A stretch of 64,000 nucleotides of DNA, from NCBI RefSeq assembly GCF_004379255.2, contig NC_056040.1:34955779-35019778 (forward strand). Reading direction: 5' to 3'. A program made the position numbers and the translations under genes. Shown here piece after piece: positions 21,993-31,837 of the stretch (position 1 is the stretch's first letter; the number at the start of each line of letters is the position of its first letter). The stretch is from Salvia splendens. Its lineage: Eukaryota > Streptophyta > Magnoliopsida > Lamiales > Lamiaceae. The notes under the pieces are model-generated. The model was not told where the DNA came from and did not search any database. It worked only from the letters and a program-made list of their open reading frames with translations.

Positions 21993-22116
21993 GTCCAGAG
22001 CCTTTATACTAGCGGCAAGAAGCTTAGACATTATTGCATGAGGTGCCGAGTTCGAGCCCTCTTGACATCAGTTGTAATTTCTTCTCTTATATAGGAGTTA
22101 ATTTTTTTAAAAAAAA
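21993..22116 (+). mobile_element. tRNA-derived SINE, short form
   Basis: The insertion begins GTCCAGAGCCTTTATACTAG, contains an A-box-like TAGCGGCAAG and a B-box GAGTTCGAGCCC that fits GWTCRANNC, and ends in an A-rich tail. A 19-bp target duplication, AGCAAAATGCGTCTCACAA, flanks it (21974-21992, 22117-22135). It has a single TTCTCTTATATAGGAGTT block near its 3' end, whereas the other three copies carry this block twice. Confidence 0.88.
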
Positions 22117-22135
22117 AGCAAAATGCGTCTCACAA

Positions 22136-22669
22136 CATCAAGCATGGCTAGTCAGTTAAGTTAGTTATGCTTGAGGGTGTACGTGAGGTGGAATGCATGG
22201 GATTGCAGCTTATGAAAGTTAGTTGGAGTGGGGTATATAAGTTCATACTCACTTCTAGCATGAGTCAAGAAAACAGAACAAAAAGGACTACACACATTTT
22301 GGTGAGAGAGATCAGAGAAGAGAGAGATCGAGAGATCCTCATTCAAGAAGAAGAGAGGAGCATCGATCTTAAAGTGTCGATTGGAAGAGAGTTCACTCAT
22401 TGATATCTTAGCATCGGTTGGTTGCTCTTGCTACTGTGGTTTAGCAGAGGAAGCTTGTATAGATGTTGTGTAAATTGTGTAGATTCATTGTTGTATTGCA
22501 CTTGTAAATCTCGGTTCTATTCATCAATACAAAATTACTAGAGTTCTCCCATGGACGTAGATCGATTGGATCGAACCACGTAAAAGGCTGTGTTCATTTG
22601 TTGTTTCTTGCGTTATTGATTCGGTTGCTTCGTCTGAGATCGAGCATTGCCGATTACATAACAAATTGG
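22136..22669 (+). repeat. Copia 5' LTR (left edge uncertain)
   Basis: The right edge is set by ...GATTACATAACA followed by the primer binding site at 22672. A TATA box, GGTATATAAG, lies at 22231-22240. Without a partner LTR the left edge cannot be fixed; it lies somewhere after the SINE duplication ending at 22135. Confidence 0.55.
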
Positions 22670-22672
22670 CGC

Positions 22673-22690
22673 CGTCTGTGGGAAGAAGGG
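22673..22690 (+). other. Copia primer binding site
   Basis: TGGCGCCGTCTGTGGGAA lies three bases after the LTR end. It is identical over 18 bases to the primer binding site of the Tat element at 3018-3035, so two unrelated superfamilies apparently use the same primer tRNA. Confidence 0.8.
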
Positions 22691-22699
22691 GCGACGACA

Positions 22700-24907
22700 A
22701 TGGCTGCAGCACAGTTTGATTTTGAAAAGTTCTTGGGGAAGAATGATTTTGGCTTATGGAAAGTGAAGATGAAGGCCATGCTTATACAGCAAGGGCTTTG
22801 GGAGGCAATGAAATACAAGAAGCCGGACAAAGATGCGGATCTTGATGATAAAGATGAGATCAAGAAGCTTGACATGATGGAAAGAGCCCATAGTGCTATA
22901 ATGCTAAGTCTTGGAGATCGAGTATTGAGGGAAGTTTGCAAGGAGAAGACTCCATCTGAGGTCTGGAGCAAGCTTGAATCAATCTATATGACAAAGTCTC
23001 TTGCTAACCGATTGTTCTTGAAGCAGAGACTCTACTCAATCAATCAAGTTTCTTGAAGGAAAAGGAATCATGGATCAACTTGATGACTTTGTAAAGGCAG
23101 TGGATGATCTTGAATCTGTGGATGGGGATTTAAAGGATGAGGACAAGGCAATCATGTTATTGAATGCCCTCCTTAGGAGCTTTGATCAACTCAAGGATGC
23201 AATCTTGTATGGAAGGGATTCCTCACTAACATATGAGGAAGTCCTCAATGCATTAAAAGCAAAGGAATTCCAAAAGAGCTCCACAACCAGACCAATGGAT
23301 CAAGCAGGAGAAGCACTGATTGCTAAATCTGCTGACAAAAAGGGCTTCAAGAATAAATGGGATAAAAAGGGCAAGAATGATAAGAAGGTGGAAAAGGAGA
23401 CCAGATCTTGCCACTATTGCAAGAAGCCGGGGTATCTCAAGAAGAACTGCTATTCTTGAAAGAAAAAGAAAGAAGAAGAGGCAGAAGGGCTCAACACAAC
23501 AGATGTTACTCAAGATCTGGAAACTGCTCATGCCTTGAATGTTGCAGATGCAGATGTTAGTGAGCAGTGGATCATGGATAGTGCTTGTAGTTTTCACATG
23601 TGCCCAAAGCTTGAATGGTTTCAAAATATGCAGCATTCCACTGGTTCCGTGCTTCTTGGAAATAACCAGATCTGGAGGGTTAAGGGCATGGGAAATGTGA
23701 AGCTAAAAATGAAGGATGGCTCTGCTAAAATCCTTACTGAAGTCAGATACATTCCTGACATTAAAAGAAATCTAATATCTCTTGGAGCCCTTGAAGCAAA
23801 GGGGTATTCTTTCCTTTCATCAGGTGGTGAGATGAAGGTCTTGAAGGGCTCTGAGGTGATCATGGTGGCCAAGAGATTTAACAACCTTTATTATCTGCAG
23901 GCTGAGGTGGTCTCTAATGAGCTCAATATGGTCAGAAAATTGGATGGAGACATTTGACATCTGAGATTGGGGCATGTATCCATGGCTGGAGTAAATCGCC
24001 TTATCAAAGATGGAGTGATAGAAGCTGACAACAAAATGATCTCCAGGGAGTGTGAGGTGTGTGTGCTTGGTAAAAGCAAGAAGCTGGTGTATCCAACTGG
24101 GAAGCACACCTCACAATCGGTGCTTGATTATGCACATAGTGATATTTGGGGACCTACTCAAACCATATCAGTGGGTGGCTGCAGATACTTTCTGTCCATA
24201 GTGGATGATTATTCCAGAAAGATTTGGCTATATATCATGAAGGAAAAGTCAGATGCATATGCCAAGTTCGGAGAATGGTGCAGGGAAGTTGAGGTTGAGA
24301 AGGGATCATGTTTGAAGTGCTTAAGAACAGATAATGGGTTGGAATTTCTCTCACATCAGTTTGAAGATTTCTGCAAATTGAAAGGAATAAAAAGGCACCG
24401 AACGGTTCCTAACAATCCTCAACAAAATGGTGTGGCTAGTCCAGAGCCTTTGTCCTAGCGGTAAGGAGCTTAGACATTATTGCATGAGGTGCCGAGTTAG
24501 AGCCCTCTTGACATCAGTTGTAATTTACTTCTATCTATAGTATACGAGTTTATTTGTAATTTCCTCCCTTATATAGGAGTTAATTTAAAAAAAAAACCAA
24601 AAAAAACAAAATGGTGTGGCTGACAAAACAAATAAGACTATCCTTGAAAGAGTGAGGTGCATGCTTGTATCCTCTGGAATGCCTCACAAGTTCTTGGGAG
24701 AAGCTGCATCTACTACTGTTGCCTTGATGAATAAATGTCCAACCGCAGCAATAAATCATGAAACTCCAGATTTTAGATGGTGTGGCCATCATGGAAACTA
24801 CACTATCTATGCTAAGGCCTTTTGGATGCAGAGCATACTCTCACATTAAGCAAGGGAAGATCTATGAGCTCAGTGATGATGAAGGTGGAGGCTCCAGTGA
24901 TAGCAAT
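22700..24907 (+). pseudogene. Copia gag-protease-integrase, broken
   Basis: The ATG at 22700 begins gag (FEKFLGKNDFGLWKVKMKA, UBN2-type). A zinc knuckle CHYCKKPGYLKKNC lies at about 23,410-23,450. The protease-like motif WIMDSACSFHM sits near 23,570. Integrase has an HH-CC finger (HLRLGH...CEVCVLGKSKK) and core residues in HSDIWGP and RTDNGLEF. Breaks are: a 4-bp CAAT duplication near 23,036-23,047 that shifts the frame inside gag; two Trp-to-TGA changes (after NCYS near 23,457 and after DGDI near 23,955); and a SINE after NGVA (24438). At the catalytic Glu position of the integrase the codon reads Asp (NGVAD where NGVAE is usual). The protease motif has DSA where DSG is common. Confidence 0.88.
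24438..24604 (+). mobile_element. tRNA-derived SINE, long form, inside copia integrase
   Basis: A 17-bp duplication, AACAAAATGGTGTGGCT, flanks it (24421-24437, 24605-24621). The A-box-like TAGCGGTAAGG and a B-box-like GAGTTAGAGCCC are visible, and the tail is A-rich. The 3' part carries two related blocks of the form GTAATTT...TATA-GAGTT, making it about 40 bp longer than the copy at 21993. Confidence 0.9.
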
Positions 24908-24918
24908 CTTCAACATTA

Positions 24919-27444
24919 AAGCCCAACTTGTCAAGAGAGAGAAGCTCTCCCTTCTCTCGAGATTTCGTCCACTCTCCCTCCCTCCCCTTTGAGGGAGGTG
25001 AAATGTAATCTTCAGCCATGACTATGGTAAAGGCCGGCGGAGAACCGGCGGTTGAGGCTGCTACGGTTTCATCTCACACGATCCAATCACCCCGCTCGCC
25101 GGAACGGAGTTACCCTTTCATCCCACGGCCAAAGACGAAGAGGGCCGGGACTCCTTTCCCTGAGAGAGGCCGACATGAGCTGAAACGCACAGGCCTTGAG
25201 ACTATTTCGGGGGTTAGTCGAATAAAAAAAAAAGATCTTCAAAATGGCCGAGGAGCTACTCGCCGGGAAAAATGATGAGGAGACGGCGTCGCCGGAAGGA
25301 GAGCAGCCTTCCGATGGGTATACGATGAGAACGTTTGCTCAAATGGCGAGGCCGGGCCCCTTCGAAGCAGCTACGGGTCACTTACTCCTTCTCGACCATG
25401 AACGGTATTTTGCTGCCGGAATCTCGGACGATGACCTAGTGGACCCACCAGTCAAATCCGGTTTCCGGGAGGTAGTTGAGCCGATGAAGGAGTCGACAGC
25501 AAAGATGGAAGAAAAGAAGAAGAAGATTGCAATGGAAATGCTCAACTCCGAGGAGGTGGCCAGAATTTCGCCAGCGCCGGCGAGCCGGAGTGAGCTGGAC
25601 CACCACCCAACCGGTGCAAGTACAATACATCACATGGGTCCAGGGCTAGATGATGGGGTGGCATGTGATGTGTTGGAATCATGTGACTTGCAAAAAGAGG
25701 TAGAGACAAAGTCCACTTTGCATGGGGAAGAAGGTGTTGCTCCAAATGGGGAAAATGACAATTTGTACTCACAAGCAATACCATGTGCTACTTACCTCCA
25801 CCTTGAGGCTGATGCACGCATGGAAGATCGTGCCCCCGTGGCACAACCGTCGGAGCCGTCACCGGAAAAGCTGGCACCGCCGGAATCTTCGCCGGAAACG
25901 CTGGCACCGCCTACGAATGTTTGGAAGGCGGCAACGAATCATTCCAACCACGGGGGGACCGGGGCCGTGGAGGGTTCATCGGCCCCAAATCGAAAGTCTG
26001 AGCCAATCCCCTTGGACGACGGCAAGACCAAGCCTTTGGGTACAGCCGGCTCTTTTGAAGGTACGCCATCGCTCTCCTTTTCTGATTTTGAAACGGATTT
26101 TCTCTCAGAGAAGCTAGGGCTAGCTATTGTCGGGAAGTTCTCCCATTCACTCCCGTCCACAACCCAAATTCAAAAAAGTCTTAGTGGCATGGGGCTAGTT
26201 GGAGCATTCACATGGAAATACTTGAATGCTAAGCATATTTTACTCCAATTTCAAGAGGTGGCCGATTATGCTAAGGTGCTAAATGGCCCTAATGGAAGTC
26301 CGAATTGGTATGTTGATTGCCATCCGATGAGGGTGTTCAAGTGGGCACCGGATTTTGACACGTTCTTTGAGTCCCCAATTGTTGCCGTGTGGTGTAACAT
26401 ATTAGGTATACCGGCTCATCTCTATGAGGAATCGGCCCTCTTGGCAATCGGTAAGCTCCTTGGCAAGCCACTACAAGCCGATCATGCCAAAATTCATCAA
26501 AGCCGACTCTCCTTCGCAAGGATTTGCGTAGAGATTGACATCTCTACTCCCCCGACGGAAGAGATCATCCTTAATATCTGAGGCAAAGACTCGAGGTACA
26601 AAGTGGCATGGGACCGTATTCCATTGTTTTGTGATAATTGTAAACATGTTGGGCATGAGAAAGAGGATTGCCATGCAGCGGGAAGGAAGTCTCGGGGTAG
26701 AGACAAGGGTCGCCGAGCATCATACAAGGAGAACCTTTCAAGCCATGCCGCCAAGATCATCCACCGTGAGTGGCGCCCAAAGGCGAATGGCACTCCATCG
26801 TCCATTGGACAGTTGGAGAAGTCCAAAGATTGTAACAATCACGCGGAGTACATCGAGGGTACATTGGGTGCGGGATCGTCGAAGTCAAGAGTGACTAGTA
26901 GGAGTCACCCAAATGTGGATGAGGATGGCTTCCAATTGGTGTCGAGGAGGAGGAAAGGAAAAGTGCATGAGGGCGATATGCACACCAAGGCTCCACACGT
27001 GGATGATTGGCATTTGAAGGAGAATGTTCCTACGGTGACATTTGGGAGTGTCCCATCGGGTGTGAATGACGCGAGCTTTAGTTCCATGAGTGTCGCATGT
27101 GGGAGCCCCAACCGGGAGATAGAGGGCCACATCGAGGACCTTGATCCAGGAGGGCATGTACCTAGCGGAGGTATCCCTATTGCGGGCCTTAGCTAGGTGA
27201 TGGACAGAAGTGTTGGGGATACAAAGGTTGTATCAAATGGTAATTGGATTTTGAGAGTATATAGATGACCACCTCTAGTTGTTAGGGAGGCCCTCGTTGT
27301 ACTCTAATTTGTCATGCCTTGGCGAGTCGTCACTTTTGGGCGACTCGGTGTATGTTTGTTTGTAACCAATGGTTTTGGTAATGCACAGGTGTGGGTCCGC
27401 CTCAACCCTCCGCTCTTTGGGGTGTGTTTGATTAAAAAAAAAAA
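24919..27444 (+). mobile_element. ORF1-only L1-type LINE inserted in copia
   Basis: An 11-bp duplication, CTTCAACATTA, flanks it (24908-24918 and 27445-27455); removing the insert restores the copia frame across DSNLQHYMLARDRDR. It has a 5' leader, ORF1 (25018-27196), a 250-bp 3' UTR and an A tail of about 11. There is no ORF2 (endonuclease/RT), and the 5' end appears complete. The last bases of its 3' UTR (GTGTTTGATT before the A tail) resemble the end of the LINEs at 31.6 and 56.4 kb, which suggests mobilisation in trans by a relative. Confidence 0.85.
25018..27196 (+). pseudogene. LINE ORF1 protein (DUF4283-like plus CCHC knuckle)
   Basis: Plant L1 ORF1 proteins bind the element RNA. A disordered acidic/Pro-rich N-terminal half is followed by a DUF4283-like fold (LGLAIVGKFSHSLPS, FTWKYLNAKHILLQF, CHPMRVFKWAPDF) and a zinc knuckle CDNCKHVGHEKEDC (about 26,628-26,670). 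The frame from the ATG at 25018 shifts at an A10 run (25221-25231), after which the frame from 25244 (MAEELLAG) is open to a TGA at 26579-26581, where the related copy at 48.5 kb has Cys. It then continues in frame to the stop at 27196. The damage is slight: one slippage and one nonsense change. Confidence 0.85.
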
Positions 27445-27455
27445 CTTCAACATTA

Positions 27456-27953
27456 TATGCTAGCAAGGGACAGAGATAGAATGACCAATATTAGAAGGCC
27501 AGCAAGATACAACAATGCAAGTCTTGTGTATTATGCATTATGTGCAGTTGAAGAGCTTGAGTCCACTGAACCTGGGACATACAAGGAAGTCATGAAGGCC
27601 AGAGAAAAAGAAAAATGGATTAAGGCTATGCAAGAGGAGGTTGAGTCATTGTTGAAAAACAAAACTTGGATCCTAGTCACTAGAAAGAGGCTGCAAAAAC
27701 TGATTGGATGCAAGTGGATATTTAAGAAAAAGATAGAAGCATCTGAAGGGGATAGAATCAGATACAAGGCCAGATTAGTGGCTAAGGGATATAATCAGAG
27801 ATAATGCATTGATTATAATGAGATCTTCTCTCCAGTTGTGAAGCATAGTTCTATAAGAAAGCTTATGGCTTTGGTGGCAAATAATGACTGGGAATTACAT
27901 CAACTTGATGTAAAGACAGCCTTCTTGCATGGTGAACTTGAAGAGAATATATT
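27456..27953 (+). pseudogene. Copia reverse transcriptase, N-terminal fragment
   Basis: This continues the copia polyprotein after the LINE. The motifs EKEKWIKAMQEEVESLLKNK, GCKWIFKKK, RYKARLVAKGY and [19 protein letters not shown] are the standard copia RT opening. A TAA (27802-27804) interrupts it after GYNQR. Homology stops after ELEENI at 27953, before the catalytic YVDD, where LINE sequence on the opposite strand begins. Confidence 0.88.
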
Positions 27954-30463
27954 AGCATTTGATCGCGTACGATTCCTCCTCATCCGGCTTTGTTCCTTGA
28001 TGAAGAGTAAGCCCCATTGGTATTTACTTTGACCCAATTAGCCATAGGAGCCACCTAGGTAATTCTTGAAGCTCTAGTGATCTTCTCCTTCGGTTTGCGA
28101 CCGAGCAACAAATGGTGTTGTTGCCGCACCCCTTTCTAGTGTTCAATGTTCAGGACACCACCAAGAATGGTGCGTTCAAGATGCTGATTGATTCGCCATA
28201 TTATCTGCCCAATGCTAAACTTAGCACTTCCAAACGTGCAGTCATTCCTCTCGAGCCATAGGAACCACATAATCAAACAGGGGAGGACTGAGCTGATGTG
28301 AAGATGACCGGATCTTGAGTAGGCAGACCACCACTGTCGCATGCTCTGTATAATGCTCCTCTCCTCTCCATCTGCGTTAGGTGTGCTGCTGAACCATTTC
28401 CCATAAAAGTTCCATAGGTACTGAGCCGCCTCACTTTCGATGAACAGATGTTCAGCCGATTCTATCCTTGAAGTTTTGCAGTATCTACATTTGGATGCCA
28501 TTTGCATCATCCTCCATTGTATCTTTGTATCCACTGGAATGCGGTTAGCCATTAACCTCCACATGAAGATGGACATGGACGGGGTTAGTGCCTTGCACCA
28601 AACGTGTTTATAGATGCTGTTGGCCGGCTGGTGATTCCGAACTAGTTGCCATCCAGATGCCGAAGAGAAGTTGTCGTTCCCGGTAAGGGTCCAACGACAA
28701 CTGTCCTTCTCAGCCCTGAAAAATGGAGTTTCCAAGATTTTTCTAAGGACTGAAGTCGGGACTCCCCTCTGATCAACGAATGTGGTGAATTTTTCTTCAT
28801 CCCATCTCTCCCCCCTCCAGAAGCTGCACACCAGAATGTTGTTGTCTGCTAACGTCGTGTGTACCAGCTCTCGTAGAGGGATTTCATCGAGCCATATGTC
28901 CTCCAGAAAGCTGATTTTTCCTTCCCCCAAGGACCATCGCATGAAGGGTTGAATTTTCTTCCCTGCTTGGAAGATGCGTCTCCATATGGGGCTATGTCTG
29001 CGGGACCTCGACACCATCGCTGGGGCTGACCGGAAACAGTATTTAGCGTGCAAGAATTGAGCCCAGAGAGATTGTCTCTCGCGGAACCTCCACCAGAGCT
29101 TAAAACTAAAGACTTGCACGATGTCCTGAAATCTCCGGATGCCCAATCCTCCCTCTGCAAATGGTCGGCAACAGTCTAACCATTTAATCCAGTGCGTTTT
29201 CCTTGAATCATTTGAGGAACCCCAGAAGAACCGTGCTAGAATTTGTTCCATACGATGAAGAGCCGTTGCAGTCGGTTCTAGCACTTGAAAGACATGCAGG
29301 GGGATGGATTTGAGTGTACTTTTGATGAGCAGCAGTCTACCTCCGAAGGATAGGTGTCTGTGCGACCAAGATAGTAATTGGTTTGCAATTTTGTCTCTGA
29401 TAAACCAGAATAATTCATTCTTTTTTGCTCCCATGTATAGTGGGACACCAAGATAGAGGAATGGGAAGGAGCCCCGACTAAAACCTCCGTTCCTCCGAAT
29501 GGAGGCTGCCCATGTCGAGTTTTTCTCGTGAATGTAGAAGTTGCTCTTGGCTGTGTTAATCTTTTGGCCCGATGCTTCTTCATAGTGTTTGATACATTGC
29601 CCCAGTTTGGTTTGTGCCACACTGCTTGCCTGTGTAAAGACCAGGATGTCATCCGTGTACGATAGATGTGATATGCTGATGCAGTTCCTCCCTGTCCCGT
29701 ACCTCATTTCCTTGATTCCGATGATGAGTTTATCTAGAAGTCTAGAGAAGTAGTCGGCTGTTAGCACGAAGAGACTAGGTGACAGGGGGTCACCTTGTCT
29801 GAGTCCCTTCTATGATTGGAAGAAACCCCCTGGGCTCCCGTTGATCAGTACCGAGAACCAACAGGAGCTTATGCAATGCTTGATTAGATCAGATCTATCC
29901 ATCTATCCGAAAATCCCAGAAAAGACCATTGGACTCGGTCGTACGCCTTTGCCATGTCGAGTTTGACCGCGACATTAGGAGATGGATGATTTCTGTGGAG
30001 GTCATGGATTAGTTCCTGAGCTAGAAGGGCATTGTCACTGATTAGTCTACCTCTAATGAATCCGCTCTGGTTAGGCGCGATGATCTTAGGGAGAATCGGG
30101 GCCAGCCTTGACGCCAAGATTTTAGAGATAATCTTGTTCGTTACATTACACAGGCTGATTGGTCTGTAGTCTGACCAAGTTGTCGGTTTATCTTTTTTCG
30201 GAAGGAGTACAAGCGTTGTTGAGGTAAAACCTCTCGGCATGAAGGCACCTTCGAAGAAGCTTGCGATTGCCTCATATATGTCCTTTCCTACTATGTCCCA
30301 GCATGTTTGAAAAAACAAGGATGAGAAGCCATCCGGCCCGGGTGTGCTGTAAGCGTCTATATTCCACACATTCGTCTTGACCTCCTCCAACGAAGGGCAT
30401 GCACATAACGCCTCCAAATCAGTATCTTCCGGTAGCCTCTGGAGGATTGAGAAATCTGGTTGG
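27954..30463 (-). mobile_element. LINE ORF2 fragment (L1 type), truncated at both sides
   Basis: Minus-strand RT, thumb, zinc-binding and the very start of an RNase H domain are present. The 3' end is cut at 27954 inside RNase H ([15 protein letters not shown] remnant) with no poly(A). The 5' side is interrupted at 30463/30464 by the LTR of the gypsy array. It belongs to a different subfamily from the LINEs at 31.6-36.3 and 56.4-63 kb, judging from the protein differences. Confidence 0.88.
27960..30463 (-). pseudogene. LINE ORF2 reverse transcriptase with zf-RVT, broken
   Basis: RT blocks read PGPDGFSSLFFQ, DYRPISLCNV, NQSGFIRGR, KLDMAKAYDRVQW, LRQGDPLSPSLF and the active site SYTDDILVF (about 29,650). 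These are followed by the thumb (FLYLGVPLYMG) and a reverse-transcriptase zinc-binding domain (IFMWRLMANRIPVDTKIQWRM...CRYC, about 28,460-28,560). Breaks include a frameshift near 29,890-29,940, a TAG before KGLRQGD (about 29,810), a stop at 28136 and loss of most of RNase H. Confidence 0.88.
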
Positions 30464-31411
30464 TGATGGAGACACACCCAAGCTGATCTACAAGGACAAG
30501 AAGATGAATCCATTAATCATTCCAAGTGGGCCAATTACAAGAGCTAGAGCTAAGAAGATAAAGGAGTCCATGTTGCTTTTAGTTGTTGAAATAAAAGCCC
30601 AATTACAAGACCATTCTACATTGGACCAAGTGGTGAATATTATTCAAGTTTGTGGGAAGCCCAAGGCTTGAAGTTTGGAGTCACTACATATCAAATTTTG
30701 GAGGCACAAATTGATGATACATGATGCATTTTCGTCCAAGTTGGAGCAGCCAAAATGAAGGGTCTATTTTAGTTACATTTTATGTTAAATAAGTGACTTT
30801 AGATATCCTAAAGTTACACTAAAGGTTTAGGAGTTACTTTTCTTTTATTATGAGTCATTTTTAAGTGTCTTAAGTTGTACTAATGATGTGAGACTTTCAA
30901 GAGTCCATTCTAGCCTATAAATAGGCTGTAAGCATGTCATTTGAACACACCATTGATCAAATACGAAAATAGACTTTGTCTTGTGAGTTTTTTTTTTATT
31001 TAAATTAACTCCTATATAAGGGAGGAAATTACAAATAAACTCCTATACTATAGATAGGAGGAAATTACAACTGATGTCAAGAGGGCTCGAACTCGGCACC
31101 TCATGCAATAATGTCTAAGCTCCTTGCCGCTAGGACAAAGGCTCTGGACGACTTTGTCTTGTGAGTTGAATTCTCTTTGTAGAGTTTTTCACTTGTTTGG
31201 AACTTATCAAGATACTTTGAGCAAGATCTTGTGGCGTTCAACCATACCGATGTTCTTGGCTGATCATATAGCCAACGGGTCTAGGTTTCCTAAGCTCTGG
31301 AAGTGGATCAAACCAGATTACCAATCAAGGGAGTCCGCTGCCAAACCTTATACGTGGGGTTCTTGGATCAATATATCCAACGGGTCCTTCGTCGTATCCC
31401 AATCCATATCA
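30464..31411 (+). repeat. Gypsy array LTR1 (5' LTR), contains SINE
   Basis: It starts TGATGGAGACAC and ends CCATATCA (terminal TGAT/ATCA), followed after two bases by the primer site. It is a near-identical direct repeat of 55244-56187, with roughly a dozen substitutions and a few short indels by eye. A TATA box, GCCTATAAATAGGC, lies at 30913-30926. The SINE lies at 30990-31149. Confidence 0.9.
30990..31149 (-). mobile_element. tRNA-derived SINE, long form, in LTR1
   Basis: It is in reverse orientation, with the T-rich tail on the left and CTCTGGAC on the right. The 18-bp duplication GACTTTGTCTTGTGAGTT lies at 30972-30989 and 31150-31167. The B-box GAGTTCGAGCCC is intact on the minus strand. 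Confidence 0.9.
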
Positions 31412-31413
31412 TT

Positions 31414-31431
31414 TGGTATCACGAGCCAACT
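31414..31431 (+). other. Gypsy array primer binding site, copy 1
   Basis: TGGTATCACGAGCCAACT lies two bases after LTR1. It resembles the TGGTATCAGAGC complement of initiator methionine tRNA with one extra base, so the match is imperfect. Confidence 0.75.
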
Positions 31432-31837
31432 GGTATTGATCTATCCTTAGCTTTATCTTACATTGTTTATCTTTCATATCCTCGAAAAAAAACTGCAAAA
31501 TAAAGAAAAAAAAAACGAAAAGAAAGAAAAAAAAATGAAATACATATTTCACCTCATATTTTCTTGACCATTTCCTTTCATCCTTCATTCAAGGGCTGAA
31601 GTTTGGTTTTTTTTTTATTCAAACTCCTTCACGGTGGAGGGTTCGTGGGTCCCTCATCCCTATATTTCACAAGGAGAGTAGTACAATGCATGGCTACACC
31701 CAGAAGTGGTGTCCCGAAATCTAAGGTAGGAGTAGTATGCGGTCCGTGACAACAGGTCCAGACCTCATCATACTCCCTTCCAAAAGCAAAATACAAATAG
31801 CCCAAACCAAACAAACTACAATCCTCTCGACCTCCAG

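Larger units (their letters stand above)
22136..27953 (+). mobile_element. Decayed Ty1/copia retrotransposon, 5' portion
   Basis: The order is a 5' LTR ending at 22669, primer binding site, gag, zinc knuckle, protease and integrase, then after two insertions the start of reverse transcriptase. Integrase before RT is the copia order. The element is interrupted by a SINE (24438-24604) and a LINE (24919-27444), and is cut off inside RT at 27953 where an unrelated LINE begins. The LTR start is not resolved, so the left boundary is approximate, and no 3' LTR is present. Confidence 0.87.

Noticed and set aside
25722..26117. 131-codon frame inside LINE ORF1
   Set aside because: It overlaps the DUF4283-type ORF1 in another frame and is rich in Arg/Trp from GC-rich codons; a shadow.
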